In this document: positions 17,789 through 25,933 of the stretch, piece after piece
How the letters are laid out: each line of letters starts with the position of its first letter
How positions within the stretch are numbered: the stretch's first letter is position 1
From: JANSWP01 sp041941305
Lineage (GTDB): Bacteria > Bacteroidota > Bacteroidia > Chitinophagales > Saprospiraceae
DNA length: 64,000 bases
Assembly: GCA_041941305.1 (NCBI GenBank)
Contig: JBGTQJ010000023.1
Location: 62,001 to 126,000 of the forward strand
Reading direction: 5' to 3'
Made by a program: the position numbers and the translations under genes
The notes under the pieces: model-generated
The model's input: the letters and a program-made list of their open reading frames with translations, nothing else
Told to the model about the DNA's origin: nothing
Database searches by the model: none

Positions 17789-18126
17789 CCAAAAAATTTC
17801 AACCCCATTCCGGTGGCCGAACTACAAGCCCCTCACTGACAAATTCGATTTTTATCGTAATGCTGCAAGTGCATATGAAATTTCACAAACATGCGCTGCA
17901 AGTGCTCAAAAAAGGCATCCGCTGGGGGTACTTCCTGCTGTTTTAGATAAAACAATGCATCGCCTTCTACCTCTACCAAATCCAAGCCCAATTGTTCTTC
18001 ATATACCAATAGATTAAGTAGCTCTGAAATAATGTGCTCCTGATGGCTGATCTCCGTTCGATTCACGAAATTGGCGAAGCCGGTGATGTCGGGTAGGAAG
18101 AAGAAGGACGGTTTGATTTTAGACAT
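17789..18126 (-). pseudogene. Truncated DUF2652 (cyclase-like) gene
   Basis: The frame from 18126 gives 97 residues (MSKIKPSFFFLPDITGFANF, TEISHQEHIISELLNLL, VEVEGDALFYL, ending KNRICQ). This is the N-terminal half of the DUF2652 family, distantly related to class III cyclases, whose members are about 190-200 residues long. It stops at TGA 17833-17835 exactly where the family has the Cys of RICQCGAC. Past the TGA the same frame continues GACSSATGMGLKF and then homology is lost a few bases before the end of der. I read this as a nonsense change plus deletion of the 3' half. Confidence 0.7.
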
Positions 18127-18286
18127 AAAGATTTTGCTTTCCCTAAAATACAGTTTTAAAATAAAATTGAAGGTTTAAAGGTAAATTAATACATTTTACA
18201 GCTTTTGATAGGTACTTTTATCAAAATCTAGTGTATAATTTATTCAAGTTGCATTAATTAAAAACTCTTCCAAAATTTTCTGTAGT

Positions 18287-19615
18287 ATGAATTGTGCCAG
18301 ACTATTATTTCATGCTCTTGTTGTTACTGCTATATTATGCATATTCAGCTGTAATTCGGGCAGTTATGAAAAAGCAAAAGATTATTATTTGCAAGGTGAT
18401 TTCGAACAGGCTTATTATTTTTCAAAGTTTCTAAGAGAAAGTGATACCAAGAGCGATCCTTATCATTTGTTTAAGGAATTAGATTTTTTGAATCACATAA
18501 TTACAATCAAATACCCCTTTAAGAAAAAAATAAATTTGTACAAAGCTTTCTTTTTATTCTTCCCTGACAGTAAAATGCAAACCTATGTGCTTTCAAATTT
18601 GAAAAGGTATATAGAAGAAAATCCCGTCCAAAAAAAAAGAAGGGGACTGTTTGAGCAAATTGATATAGAATATCTGGAGAATCTTGAATCACTTGTAAGT
18701 TTTTTGTCTCCAGAAGAATACAAAACAAAGTATTCAATTGATCATAGAAAGTCATATCTTGATTCATTGAAAACAAAATACATTTTAGCACATGATGATC
18801 AAAAATATTATGGTTACATGGCTGGAAACAAGATAATTCCAGGGCAATTTCAATTGATGTGGAAAGAAGTCTTCCCTCCCGAAATGCAAGCAGATCTCAT
18901 TGAGTTTTTGAAAATCAAACATCAACAATATGCATTTGCCTTAGACAAAGAGTTAGGTAACAAGAGAATTCTTACAAATTATTTTGTGAATAAAATGGTA
19001 GAAGACGAAGGACAATCTCTTTTTAAAAAGTATATAAATACACGTCAAACAGAAAAAATATATTTATTCTATAAGACTTATGACCTGTTATATATGATGG
19101 AATCAGTTTACGATAAACTCGCATTTGAACATAAAAGAAAAATTACCCATAAAGCGATTGAACAAATGAAGCCTGACCAAAATAATCCCATGATACCAAA
19201 AACTGCTATCAGTGCAAGAATCATGAATGGAGAGATTCGTTTAGCGAGATTAAATTCTTCAAAAAACAACCCGCTCAAAGAGAAGATAACAAATTCATTT
19301 CACGAAATAGGGTATATTCTAAAGATGGAAGAGACTTTTCAAGATGTGGGTAAATGTGATTATATCAGTAGCCATTACGTTAATGGTGAATACAGAGGAG
19401 GAGGTCCTACAAAAATTCCCAAAAAACAGCCTATCATTATAGCAACCTTAATTGATCTATCGAGTCAAGAAATTCTTGGAACTAAAAAAGTTATAGGTAG
19501 CATTCCTGCATGTCCATACGAAATTAGTGCTACCGCAGGGCAAAATATAGTAAAGGGAAATTTCGAAAAACAAAGTCCGGTAGTCTGGAAGTGGATCAGT
19601 AAATTGATTCAATAG
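18287..19615 (+). CDS. Lipoprotein of unknown function, 442 residues
   Basis: ATG 18287 opens a lipoprotein signal (LLFHALVVTAILCIFSC, Cys at about residue 23) followed by NSGSYEKAKDYYLQGDFEQA, which resembles one TPR-like helix pair. The rest is mostly helical, Lys- and Tyr-rich, with no motif that I recognise. The C-terminal quarter (after about residue 370) looks beta-rich and contains two Cys (GKCDY, IPACPYE). It has no obvious operon partner: a broken gene lies upstream on the other strand and cphA converges from downstream across a hairpin. Confidence 0.65.
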   Translation: MNCARLLFHALVVTAILCIFSCNSGSYEKAKDYYLQGDFEQAYYFSKFLRESDTKSDPYHLFKELDFLNHIITIKYPFKKKINLYKAFFLFFPDSKMQTYVLSNLKRYIEENPVQKKRRGLFEQIDIEYLENLESLVSFLSPEEYKTKYSIDHRKSYLDSLKTKYILAHDDQKYYGYMAGNKIIPGQFQLMWKEVFPPEMQADLIEFLKIKHQQYAFALDKELGNKRILTNYFVNKMVEDEGQSLFKKYINTRQTEKIYLFYKTYDLLYMMESVYDKLAFEHKRKITHKAIEQMKPDQNNPMIPKTAISARIMNGEIRLARLNSSKNNPLKEKITNSFHEIGYILKMEETFQDVGKCDYISSHYVNGEYRGGGPTKIPKKQPIIIATLIDLSSQEILGTKKVIGSIPACPYEISATAGQNIVKGNFEKQSPVVWKWISKLIQ

Positions 19616-19653
19616 GTTTTAAAAGTTCAAAATGAGTTGCTTCCAAAGAATTA

Positions 19654-19679
19654 CTTTTGGCGGGTTTAGCCGCCAAAAG
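19654..19679. terminator. Bidirectional terminator-like hairpin
   Basis: CTTTTGGCGG (19654-19663) and CCGCCAAAAG (19670-19679) are exact complements with loop GTTTAG. It lies between convergent genes, 38 nt after the lipoprotein stop and 15 nt after the end of cphA on the other strand. Confidence 0.7.
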
Positions 19680-19693
19680 CACTCCCTTTCTAA

Positions 19694-22345
19694 TTAAAGA
19701 TTTGGAATATCCTCCTTTGAAAACTCATACAGTTTATTGGCTTCTTCTTCCTTGAATTTCATAACCAATGACAGGGCATCTGGAACCACATCGCTGCACA
19801 TAGTAATCAAGGTACCAGGCTTAGCATTTTTGATTGCAAATTTTACAGCTTCTTTCTCAGAAGGAATGACTTTTACAGGCTTATCGGGATCGTAGCCATG
19901 TATGCCTTTCAATAGCAAATCAATCAATTCCTGCTCTGTTCGACCTCTTAAATGCTTGTCCTGTCGTATAATGATTTCATCAAACATTTCAGCGGCTAAG
20001 CTGCCCATTTCAATATTGTCTGAATCTCTGCGGTCACCAATACCAGCGATGATTCCAATTTTGGGTTTACCGTCCAGATTTTCAATAAATTTTTGAAGTG
20101 CTTTCATCCCGGCTGGATTGTGTGCATAATCCACCAACACATTGAAATTCTTGAATTGGAATAAGTTGAGCCTACCAGGAGTCTGTGAGGGCGATGGAAT
20201 AAAGGTGGTCAGTGCCAATTTGATATCCTCAATCCTAAAACCCCGGATGTAGCCGGTAAGAACAACGGGCAGAACATTCTGAATCATAAAAGTGGCTTTA
20301 CCGCCAAATGTCAAAGGAATATTGACTGCTTTCTCAACTCGTATTTTCCACTCGCCTTTTAAAATTGTGATGAATCCATTTTCATAGATAGCAGTGATGC
20401 CACCATTTGCTGCATGCTTTTTAATCCGTGGGTTATTTTCGTCCATAGAAAATAAGGCTATATTGCATTCTACGTTTTTACGCATATTGTAAACCAGGTC
20501 ATCATCTGCATTTAAAATTGCATATCCATCCGGAAGGACAGATTCTGGAATTACACCTTTTGCCCTTGCAAGTTGTTCAATAGTATTAATTCCCTTTAGT
20601 CCCAAATGATCTGCTGCTACATTGGTCACAATTCCAATATCACAATTGTGGAATCCCAATCCCGCTCTGAGCAATCCTCCACGCGCAGTTTCCAACACTG
20701 CAAAATCAACTGTAGGATCTTTGAGGACAAATTCAGCACTCACTGGTCCTGTACAATCTCCGGTCATCAACAATTGATTTTGAATATAAACCCCATCAGA
20801 AGTTGTGAAACCTACCTTGTAACCCATCATTTTGACCATGTGAGCGAGCAGACGGGTTGTGGTGGTTTTTCCGTTGGTGCCGGTGACTGCCACAATTGGT
20901 ATGCGTGACGTGGTGCCTGGTGGGTATAGCATATCTACCACAGCAGCTGCAACATTTCTGGGCAATCCTTCCGTAGGTGCAAGATGCATCCTAAAGCCTG
21001 GACCTGCATTCACTTCCAATACCGCCCCTCCACTTTTGGCAAGCGGAACACTTATATCATGGCACATCACGTCTATCCCACAAATATCCAATCCGATGAT
21101 TCGGGCGATGCGCTCCGCCATAAAAACATTATTCGGATGAACGATATCTGTAACGTCAGTTGCAGTGCCACCTGTACTTAGGTTTGCAGTGTCTTTCAAA
21201 TACAACACATCGCCTTCGACCAAAACAGTATCCAGGGTATAATCATGCTCATCAAGAATTTTTTTGGTCATGTCATCCACTTTGATCAAGGTCAGTACCT
21301 TTTCATGACCATAGCCACGTCTTGGATCTTTGTTGACTTCATCTATCAATTCCTGGATGGTGGATTTGCCATCGCCAACTACGTGAGCTGGGGTTCTCTT
21401 GGCAGCTGCTACTAATTTGTAGTTAATGACCAATAATCGAAAATCTTCACCAGTGATGTATTTTTCTACAATTACTGACCGGGAAACTTTTTTTGCCGCC
21501 TCCAAGGCGATTACTGCATCTTCCCAATTGGTAATATTGGTTGTGATGCCTCTACCATGATTGCCACTAATGGGCTTAATTACAATTGGATAATCGATGT
21601 AGTCAATGGCATCTTTGAGTCCCCGCTCGGTACGAATAATATCTCCTTTTGCGATGGGCACTTCTGCTTCTTTCAGCAAATGTTTGGTATCTTCTTTATC
21701 GCAAGCCACTTCCACACCAATGCTGCTCGTTTGACTGGTGACCGTTGCCTGAATCCGCTTTTGGTTGGTACCATAACCCAATTGACACAATGAGTATTTA
21801 TTCAATCGGATCCACGGGATGCCTCTACTCATTGCCTCCTTAATGATGGAGCCTGTACTGGGGCCCAATCGTTCCCGCTCCCGAATTTCACGCATTTCCT
21901 GAAGATCCTCTTCCAGGTCGTATTCCTCTCCTTTTATCAAAGATTCAGCAATACGCACTGAAGCGCGTGCAGCATATTTTCCAACCTTTTCTTCCATATA
22001 GGCAAAAACAACATGATAAACACCTTCTTCTCCATAACCTCTCGTACGTCCAAAACCTACATCCATTCCCGCCAGGGTTTGAATTTCCAGAGCAATATGT
22101 TCAATGACATGTCCCATCCACGTACCTTCTTTTACTCTTAAAAAGAAGCCCCCGGGTGTCCCTACTGAACAGCGATGTTCATACATTCCGGGAAACATGG
22201 CTTCCAATCTTTCACCAAAACCTTCAATTTTATTGGTGGGGTACTCCTCCATCTCTTCCAAATCAAGTGTCATTACGATGAGACGGTGGCGACGGATAGA
22301 CCAGTAATTGGGTCCGCGCATAGCTCGTATTTCTCTGATTTTCAT
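19694..22345 (-). CDS. cphA: Cyanophycin synthetase
   Basis: 883 residues from the ATG complementary to 22343-22345, which gives the family's usual start MKIREIRAMRGPNYWS; a frame extension 40 residues upstream is not family-like. The N domain (about 1-160) includes GTWMGHVIEHIALEIQ. The ATP-grasp domain (about 200-475) has KPISGNHGRGI and the metal-binding EVNAGPGFRMHLAPTEG. The C-terminal Mur-ligase domain has the P-loop VAVTGTNGKTTTTR. The two ATP sites add Asp and then Arg to the growing polymer in the cytoplasm, without ribosomes. Length and domain order fit CphA1 (Asp plus Arg). It is divergent from cphB, with a 298-nt shared upstream region. Confidence 0.95.
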   Translation of the reverse strand: MKIREIRAMRGPNYWSIRRHRLIVMTLDLEEMEEYPTNKIEGFGERLEAMFPGMYEHRCSVGTPGGFFLRVKEGTWMGHVIEHIALEIQTLAGMDVGFGRTRGYGEEGVYHVVFAYMEEKVGKYAARASVRIAESLIKGEEYDLEEDLQEMREIRERERLGPSTGSIIKEAMSRGIPWIRLNKYSLCQLGYGTNQKRIQATVTSQTSSIGVEVACDKEDTKHLLKEAEVPIAKGDIIRTERGLKDAIDYIDYPIVIKPISGNHGRGITTNITNWEDAVIALEAAKKVSRSVIVEKYITGEDFRLLVINYKLVAAAKRTPAHVVGDGKSTIQELIDEVNKDPRRGYGHEKVLTLIKVDDMTKKILDEHDYTLDTVLVEGDVLYLKDTANLSTGGTATDVTDIVHPNNVFMAERIARIIGLDICGIDVMCHDISVPLAKSGGAVLEVNAGPGFRMHLAPTEGLPRNVAAAVVDMLYPPGTTSRIPIVAVTGTNGKTTTTRLLAHMVKMMGYKVGFTTSDGVYIQNQLLMTGDCTGPVSAEFVLKDPTVDFAVLETARGGLLRAGLGFHNCDIGIVTNVAADHLGLKGINTIEQLARAKGVIPESVLPDGYAILNADDDLVYNMRKNVECNIALFSMDENNPRIKKHAANGGITAIYENGFITILKGEWKIRVEKAVNIPLTFGGKATFMIQNVLPVVLTGYIRGFRIEDIKLALTTFIPSPSQTPGRLNLFQFKNFNVLVDYAHNPAGMKALQKFIENLDGKPKIGIIAGIGDRRDSDNIEMGSLAAEMFDEIIIRQDKHLRGRTEQELIDLLLKGIHGYDPDKPVKVIPSEKEAVKFAIKNAKPGTLITMCSDVVPDALSLVMKFKEEEANKLYEFSKEDIPNL

Positions 22346-22578
22346 AAGTTGGTATTTATGTGTGTAGTTTTTAAATGGATATTTCTTTAATGATTCTTTC
22401 AGGCAGGGATTAAGATAACCATTGTTTCCAAAAGGCAAAATACATTGATCTCTCTTCTTTACCAATTTATGCCTTAGGTTTTAAAAACAAGGAGCATAAA
22501 CACATATAAATTTTTCTTTTTCCATAGCTTTGCACCTGGAAACAGCTTCTAATGGAGCAAAATATTTTGGATTTATAT

Positions 22579-22618
22579 AAAAAGTCCTTCGGCTGGTAAA
22601 GTCATCGAAGGACTTTTT
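22579..22618 (+). promoter_or_regulatory. Terminator-like hairpin in the cphB leader
   Basis: AAAAAGTCCTTCG (22579-22591) pairs perfectly with CGAAGGACTTTTT (22606-22618), loop 14 nt. It ends only 25 nt before the cphB start, leaving no room for a promoter between them. A TAGCTTTG box at 22525-22532 could start the transcript near 22539. The hairpin could therefore attenuate or protect the cphB message, or end a short upstream RNA. Confidence 0.55.
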
Positions 22619-22643
22619 ATACAAATCAAATAACCAAAGTGAT

Positions 22644-23504
22644 ATGAAAATTAGAGGGACATTGATTCCCATAGGAGGAAATGAAGACAAAGGACTAAAT
22701 CCTGATGAGAAATATTCGTTGGATTTTATTGAAGAAGGTATACTCAGCATCGTGGTGAGAGAGGGGGGAGGGACAGATAGTAAAATCGTTGTTATACCGA
22801 CTGCCTCCAGCATTCCAGTGGAGGTCGGAGAAAATTATAAAACAGCATTTGCTAAACTGGGATGCCAAAATGTATCCGTTTTGGACATTCGGGAAGAAAA
22901 GCAAGCCTGGAAAGAGGATTTTATCAAACAGGTTGCTGAGGCGAATACGATAATGTTTTCCGGTGGTGACCAATCCCGAATTATTGACATCATTGGACAA
23001 AGCCCGATTCATAAGGTTTTGCAGGAGCGCTTTGAAAAAGAGCCCATTGTAATCGCAGGAACCAGTGCAGGCGCTATGGCTATGTCTACAGAAATGATAG
23101 CTGGAGGTAGTGTTGCCGAATCATTGCAAAAAGGTTCCGTAAGAATGAGGGAGGGACTGGGATTATTACCTGAGTTGATTGTGGATTCTCATTTTATCAC
23201 ACGGGGCAGGTTTGGTCGTTTGGCAGAGGCAGTAGCCAAATTTCCTAAATTATTGGGCATCGGTTTGGCAGAAGATACTGGAATGATCATCAAAAACTGC
23301 AATGAATTTACGGTTATAGGATCCGGCATGGTCATTCTATTTGATCCGAGCCAATTGCATCACAATAATGAAGAAGTATTGGACCCAGGCACGCCAATGT
23401 CTATGACGAATTTAATCGTACATGTACTTTCAAACGGCGATAGATTTGTGATTGATGAACGAAAATTGGAGGTTCTTCCACTTGAGGAAAGTTTTATCAA
23501 TTGA
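22644..23504 (+). CDS. cphB: Cyanophycinase (peptidase family S51)
   Basis: 286 residues. Landmarks are the N-terminal RGTLIPIGGNEDKG, MFSGGDQSR and IAGTSAGAMAMS, where the Ser at about residue 141 is the catalytic nucleophile; VDSHFITRGRFGRL and GLAEDTG follow. Members cut cyanophycin from the end to beta-Asp-Arg dipeptides. No signal peptide is present, so this is the intracellular (CphB) rather than the secreted (CphE) form, consistent with mobilising an internal reserve. It faces away from cphA and shares its upstream region. A long hairpin follows the stop codon. Confidence 0.93.
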   Translation: MKIRGTLIPIGGNEDKGLNPDEKYSLDFIEEGILSIVVREGGGTDSKIVVIPTASSIPVEVGENYKTAFAKLGCQNVSVLDIREEKQAWKEDFIKQVAEANTIMFSGGDQSRIIDIIGQSPIHKVLQERFEKEPIVIAGTSAGAMAMSTEMIAGGSVAESLQKGSVRMREGLGLLPELIVDSHFITRGRFGRLAEAVAKFPKLLGIGLAEDTGMIIKNCNEFTVIGSGMVILFDPSQLHHNNEEVLDPGTPMSMTNLIVHVLSNGDRFVIDERKLEVLPLEESFIN

Positions 23505-23511
23505 TGCTATT

Positions 23512-23599
23512 CTAGGTGCTGGTTTTCTGGTTGCTGGGTTCTGGTTACCTGGCTTGACTAGAACCCAGATTATCAGCAACCAGATTACCAGCACCTAGG
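23512..23599. repeat. Intergenic hairpin with 11-bp outer arms and matching inner blocks
   Basis: CTAGGTGCTGG at the left end pairs with CCAGCACCTAG at the right end; CTGGTTGCTG pairs with CAGCAACCAG, and GGGTTC with GAACCC, separated by small internal loops. It lies between the convergent cphB and serine-hydrolase genes. Confidence 0.75.
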
Positions 23600-23666
23600 C
23601 ACAAGCCTCAATCAATAAATCTTGAATCGTTTTGGGTCTCTCAAACAACCCCCTCTATCAGCCTCC

Positions 23667-24797
23667 CTAAAATCCCAATCCAAATTTATAGCTTTCTACG
23701 AGCAGCTCATCGAGGTTGGCTTCTCCCTGATTGGTCAAAAGAATTATACCAATTTTTGTAGATGGATTAAAAGCCATAATGGTTGCTACCCCCTGTTCTC
23801 CTCCATCATGCCCCCATAAATTATTTTGAGCGTTTAATTGAAATAGATGCAATCCCATGTCATTATTGATTGAAGGAATTTGAAGGATGGTCATGGAATT
23901 GATAGTTGTAGGATTTAATAGTTGATAATTATTGACGCTTCCATCCTGAACAAAAGCACTCAAAAATTGAAACATATCTCTTCCGGTAGATCGCAAGCCT
24001 CCATTTGGATAATCTGTAAAGGTGTAATGCTGAATGGCTTCATTTTTACCATTGATATAATCATAGGGCTGGACAATGATTTGGGTGATTTCATCCAATC
24101 GCCAGAAGGTGTGGTTCATCCCCAAAGGACTGAAAATATTTTGCTTGCAATATTCATTAAAATTGATACCAGAAATTTCTTGAACCAATAAACCTATTAG
24201 TGCATTTCCGGTATTTGAATATTCATGATCTGTGCCTGGTTCAAAGTCATAAAAATTCTCATTTGCACTATAAAATGCTCCGTTGGGAACAAAATAGTTT
24301 TCTAGGAAGTAGTCCAATGCCACCGGGCTATCCTCTCCATAACAATATTGGTCATCCAAAGCAGCGCCATCCGCAATTGCAGAAGTATGAGTTAATAGCA
24401 TTTGAAAAGTAATAGCTGTGGCATAATTGGGGATATTGACCTCAAAAGGGAGATAATCATTGATGTTATCATCCAGTGAAAAAAGTCCATTTTCATGTAA
24501 TTGGAGCAATGCAGTAGCAGTGATCACTTTTGAAACTGAAGCCAACAGAAACAAATGATCACTTTCAAGCTGAATATTTTGTTGTATCTGGGATTGTCCA
24601 AAATAGTGCTCATAGAGAATATCCTGCTCCTTAAATATTAAAACAGATAAAGCCGGAATGTGCTGATCTTCCATTTCCTCCTGAAGGTAGGTTTCAAATT
24701 CGTCTGTATTATCGAAATCAATGGTATCCTTGTCGCAATTCTGGAAAAGCAGAAAAATGGATAGACCAAATATTAAATGCATCATTTTATTTTTCAT
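23667..24797 (-). CDS. Lipoprotein serine hydrolase of the class C beta-lactamase / DD-peptidase family
   Basis: 376 residues. I start at the ATG complementary to 24795-24797, which opens a lipoprotein signal (MKNKMMHLIFGLSIFLLFQNC); the longer frame to 24878 has no such start. Catalytic motifs of the family are present: SVSK (SxxK) in LLASVSKVITATALLQ, YSN in HEYSNTGNALIG (YxN), and HDG in LWGHDGGEQG in the place of the third motif. The N-terminal segment is acidic. Members include esterases, D-aminopeptidases and penicillin-binding proteins; the substrate cannot be told from sequence. It sits between cphB and the isoaspartyl peptidase but has no known part in cyanophycin breakdown. Confidence 0.85.
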   Translation of the reverse strand: MKNKMMHLIFGLSIFLLFQNCDKDTIDFDNTDEFETYLQEEMEDQHIPALSVLIFKEQDILYEHYFGQSQIQQNIQLESDHLFLLASVSKVITATALLQLHENGLFSLDDNINDYLPFEVNIPNYATAITFQMLLTHTSAIADGAALDDQYCYGEDSPVALDYFLENYFVPNGAFYSANENFYDFEPGTDHEYSNTGNALIGLLVQEISGINFNEYCKQNIFSPLGMNHTFWRLDEITQIIVQPYDYINGKNEAIQHYTFTDYPNGGLRSTGRDMFQFLSAFVQDGSVNNYQLLNPTTINSMTILQIPSINNDMGLHLFQLNAQNNLWGHDGGEQGVATIMAFNPSTKIGIILLTNQGEANLDELLVESYKFGLGF

Positions 24798-24830
24798 GAA
24801 ATTGACTTTGTGATGGTTAATGGCAAATGC

Positions 24831-24950
24831 TGACACTGTTGAGCATGAGGATGGGGGATTGCAAAACAATGTTAGCATTTCTGGAAAAAATAACCTGCTA
24901 TTACTGCTAACACCATTTTCCTTCCCACTTTTCCTGACTCAATGGTATCA
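24831..24950. repeat. Dispersed inverted-repeat element, copy A
   Basis: An imperfect palindrome of 120 bp, beginning TGACACTGTTGAG and ending TGACTCAATGGTATCA. Its right arm has GCTAACACCATTTT, a 15-nt variable spacer and TGACTCAATGGTATCA; the same two blocks with the same 15-nt spacing are found in copy B at 37497-37541. It fills the space between the isoaspartyl peptidase stop (8 nt away) and the serine-hydrolase start (34 nt away). Confidence 0.8.
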
Positions 24951-24957
24951 ACAAGGC

Positions 24958-25881
24958 TTATTTTTTATAAATCTCCACAAGCTCAGGACAAGTATTGGAA
25001 ACACATCCCCTATACATGCCTTCTGTATTAAATGGCATGGAGATATTTCCGTGTCGGTCGATAGCAATCAAACCGCCGTCGCCATTGATGGTTTTTAATC
25101 TTTTTTGAATCACTTCTTCGCAGGCTTTTTCAAGTGACAGATTTTTATACTCCATTAGGCAGGATACATCATATGCCACAACTCCTCTAATGAAAAATTC
25201 TCCACTTCCCGTGCAAGAAACTGCACAAGTGTGATTATTGGCATACGTGCCAGCACCAATAATTGAGCTGTCGCCCACTCTTCCGAATCTTTTGTTAGTC
25301 ATGCCACCAGTAGAGGTAGCTGCGGCAAGGTTGCCTTCCTGGTCCAGGGCTACTGCTCCCACAGTGCCAAATTTTTGATCGCTGTGATCCAACTGAAATG
25401 AATCACTGTCCTTGATGCTTTGCCATTGCTGAAAACGCAATTCGTCATAGAAATATTGATCTTCTACTGTCTCCAATTGATGCAGATGAGCAAACTTCAT
25501 TGCTCCTTTATCAATTAGGAAAACATGTTCCGATTCTTCCAAAACCTTTTTTGCCAGCAGAATGGGATTTTTCAGGTTTTGGATGCCCGCCACAGCTCCA
25601 CATTGTCGAGATTTACCTTCCATAATTGAGGCGTCCATTTCGTGTTTTCCTTCTGCACTGAACACCGATCCTTTCCCAGCATTGAACAGCGGGCAATCTT
25701 CCATACTGACTACGGCTGCGGTTACCGCCTCAAGAGCAGATGCTCCACTTTCCAATAATTGATAGCCTGCGCGGAGGGATTCAAGAAGAGCTTCCTGGTA
25801 GGCTTTTTCTTTTTGGGGAGTCATATGTCGTTTCAGGATGGTGCCAGCACCACCATGGATAGCTAGGCCGAAATTGGTCAT
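24958..25881 (-). CDS. Isoaspartyl peptidase / L-asparaginase (Ntn hydrolase)
   Basis: 307 residues. It starts MTNFGLAIHGGAGTI, and has the autoprocessing site before Thr at about residue 173 (QKFGTVGAVALD), where the alpha and beta subunits separate, then ATSTGGMTNKRFGRVGDS and GSGEFFIRG. This is the plant-type (IaaA/EcAIII) family, which splits beta-aspartyl dipeptides and asparagine. Next to cphA and cphB its evident job is hydrolysis of beta-Asp-Arg from cyanophycinase to aspartate and arginine. No signal peptide, so cytoplasmic. Confidence 0.92.
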   Translation of the reverse strand: MTNFGLAIHGGAGTILKRHMTPQKEKAYQEALLESLRAGYQLLESGASALEAVTAAVVSMEDCPLFNAGKGSVFSAEGKHEMDASIMEGKSRQCGAVAGIQNLKNPILLAKKVLEESEHVFLIDKGAMKFAHLHQLETVEDQYFYDELRFQQWQSIKDSDSFQLDHSDQKFGTVGAVALDQEGNLAAATSTGGMTNKRFGRVGDSSIIGAGTYANNHTCAVSCTGSGEFFIRGVVAYDVSCLMEYKNLSLEKACEEVIQKRLKTINGDGGLIAIDRHGNISMPFNTEGMYRGCVSNTCPELVEIYKK

Positions 25882-25898
25882 TTGTTTTTTGATTTAGG

Positions 25899-25914
25899 CA
25901 ACTTGCGTTAATTA
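25899..25914. repeat. 16-bp dispersed motif CAACTTGCGTTAATTA
   Basis: Identical 16 bases occur at 55339-55354, and a copy with one difference (complementary strand) at 57582-57597. The latter two flank the repeat elements at 55047-55331 and 57610-57720. Here it stands alone in the 52-nt gap between the FG-GAP gene and the isoaspartyl peptidase gene. Confidence 0.6.
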
Positions 25915-25933
25915 ATCAACTTTCCTGTTGGTA

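Noticed and set aside
17833..17835. TGA at a conserved Cys position as a selenocysteine codon
   Set aside because: Homology ends about 12 residues later at the edge of der, no selenocysteine insertion stem was evident, and no selenoprotein genes are nearby; a broken gene is simpler.
24831..24950. Integron attC site reading of the imperfect palindromes
   Set aside because: The GTTAGC-like words sit inside the arms rather than as terminal R boxes, the genes are not cassette-like, and no integrase gene is present.
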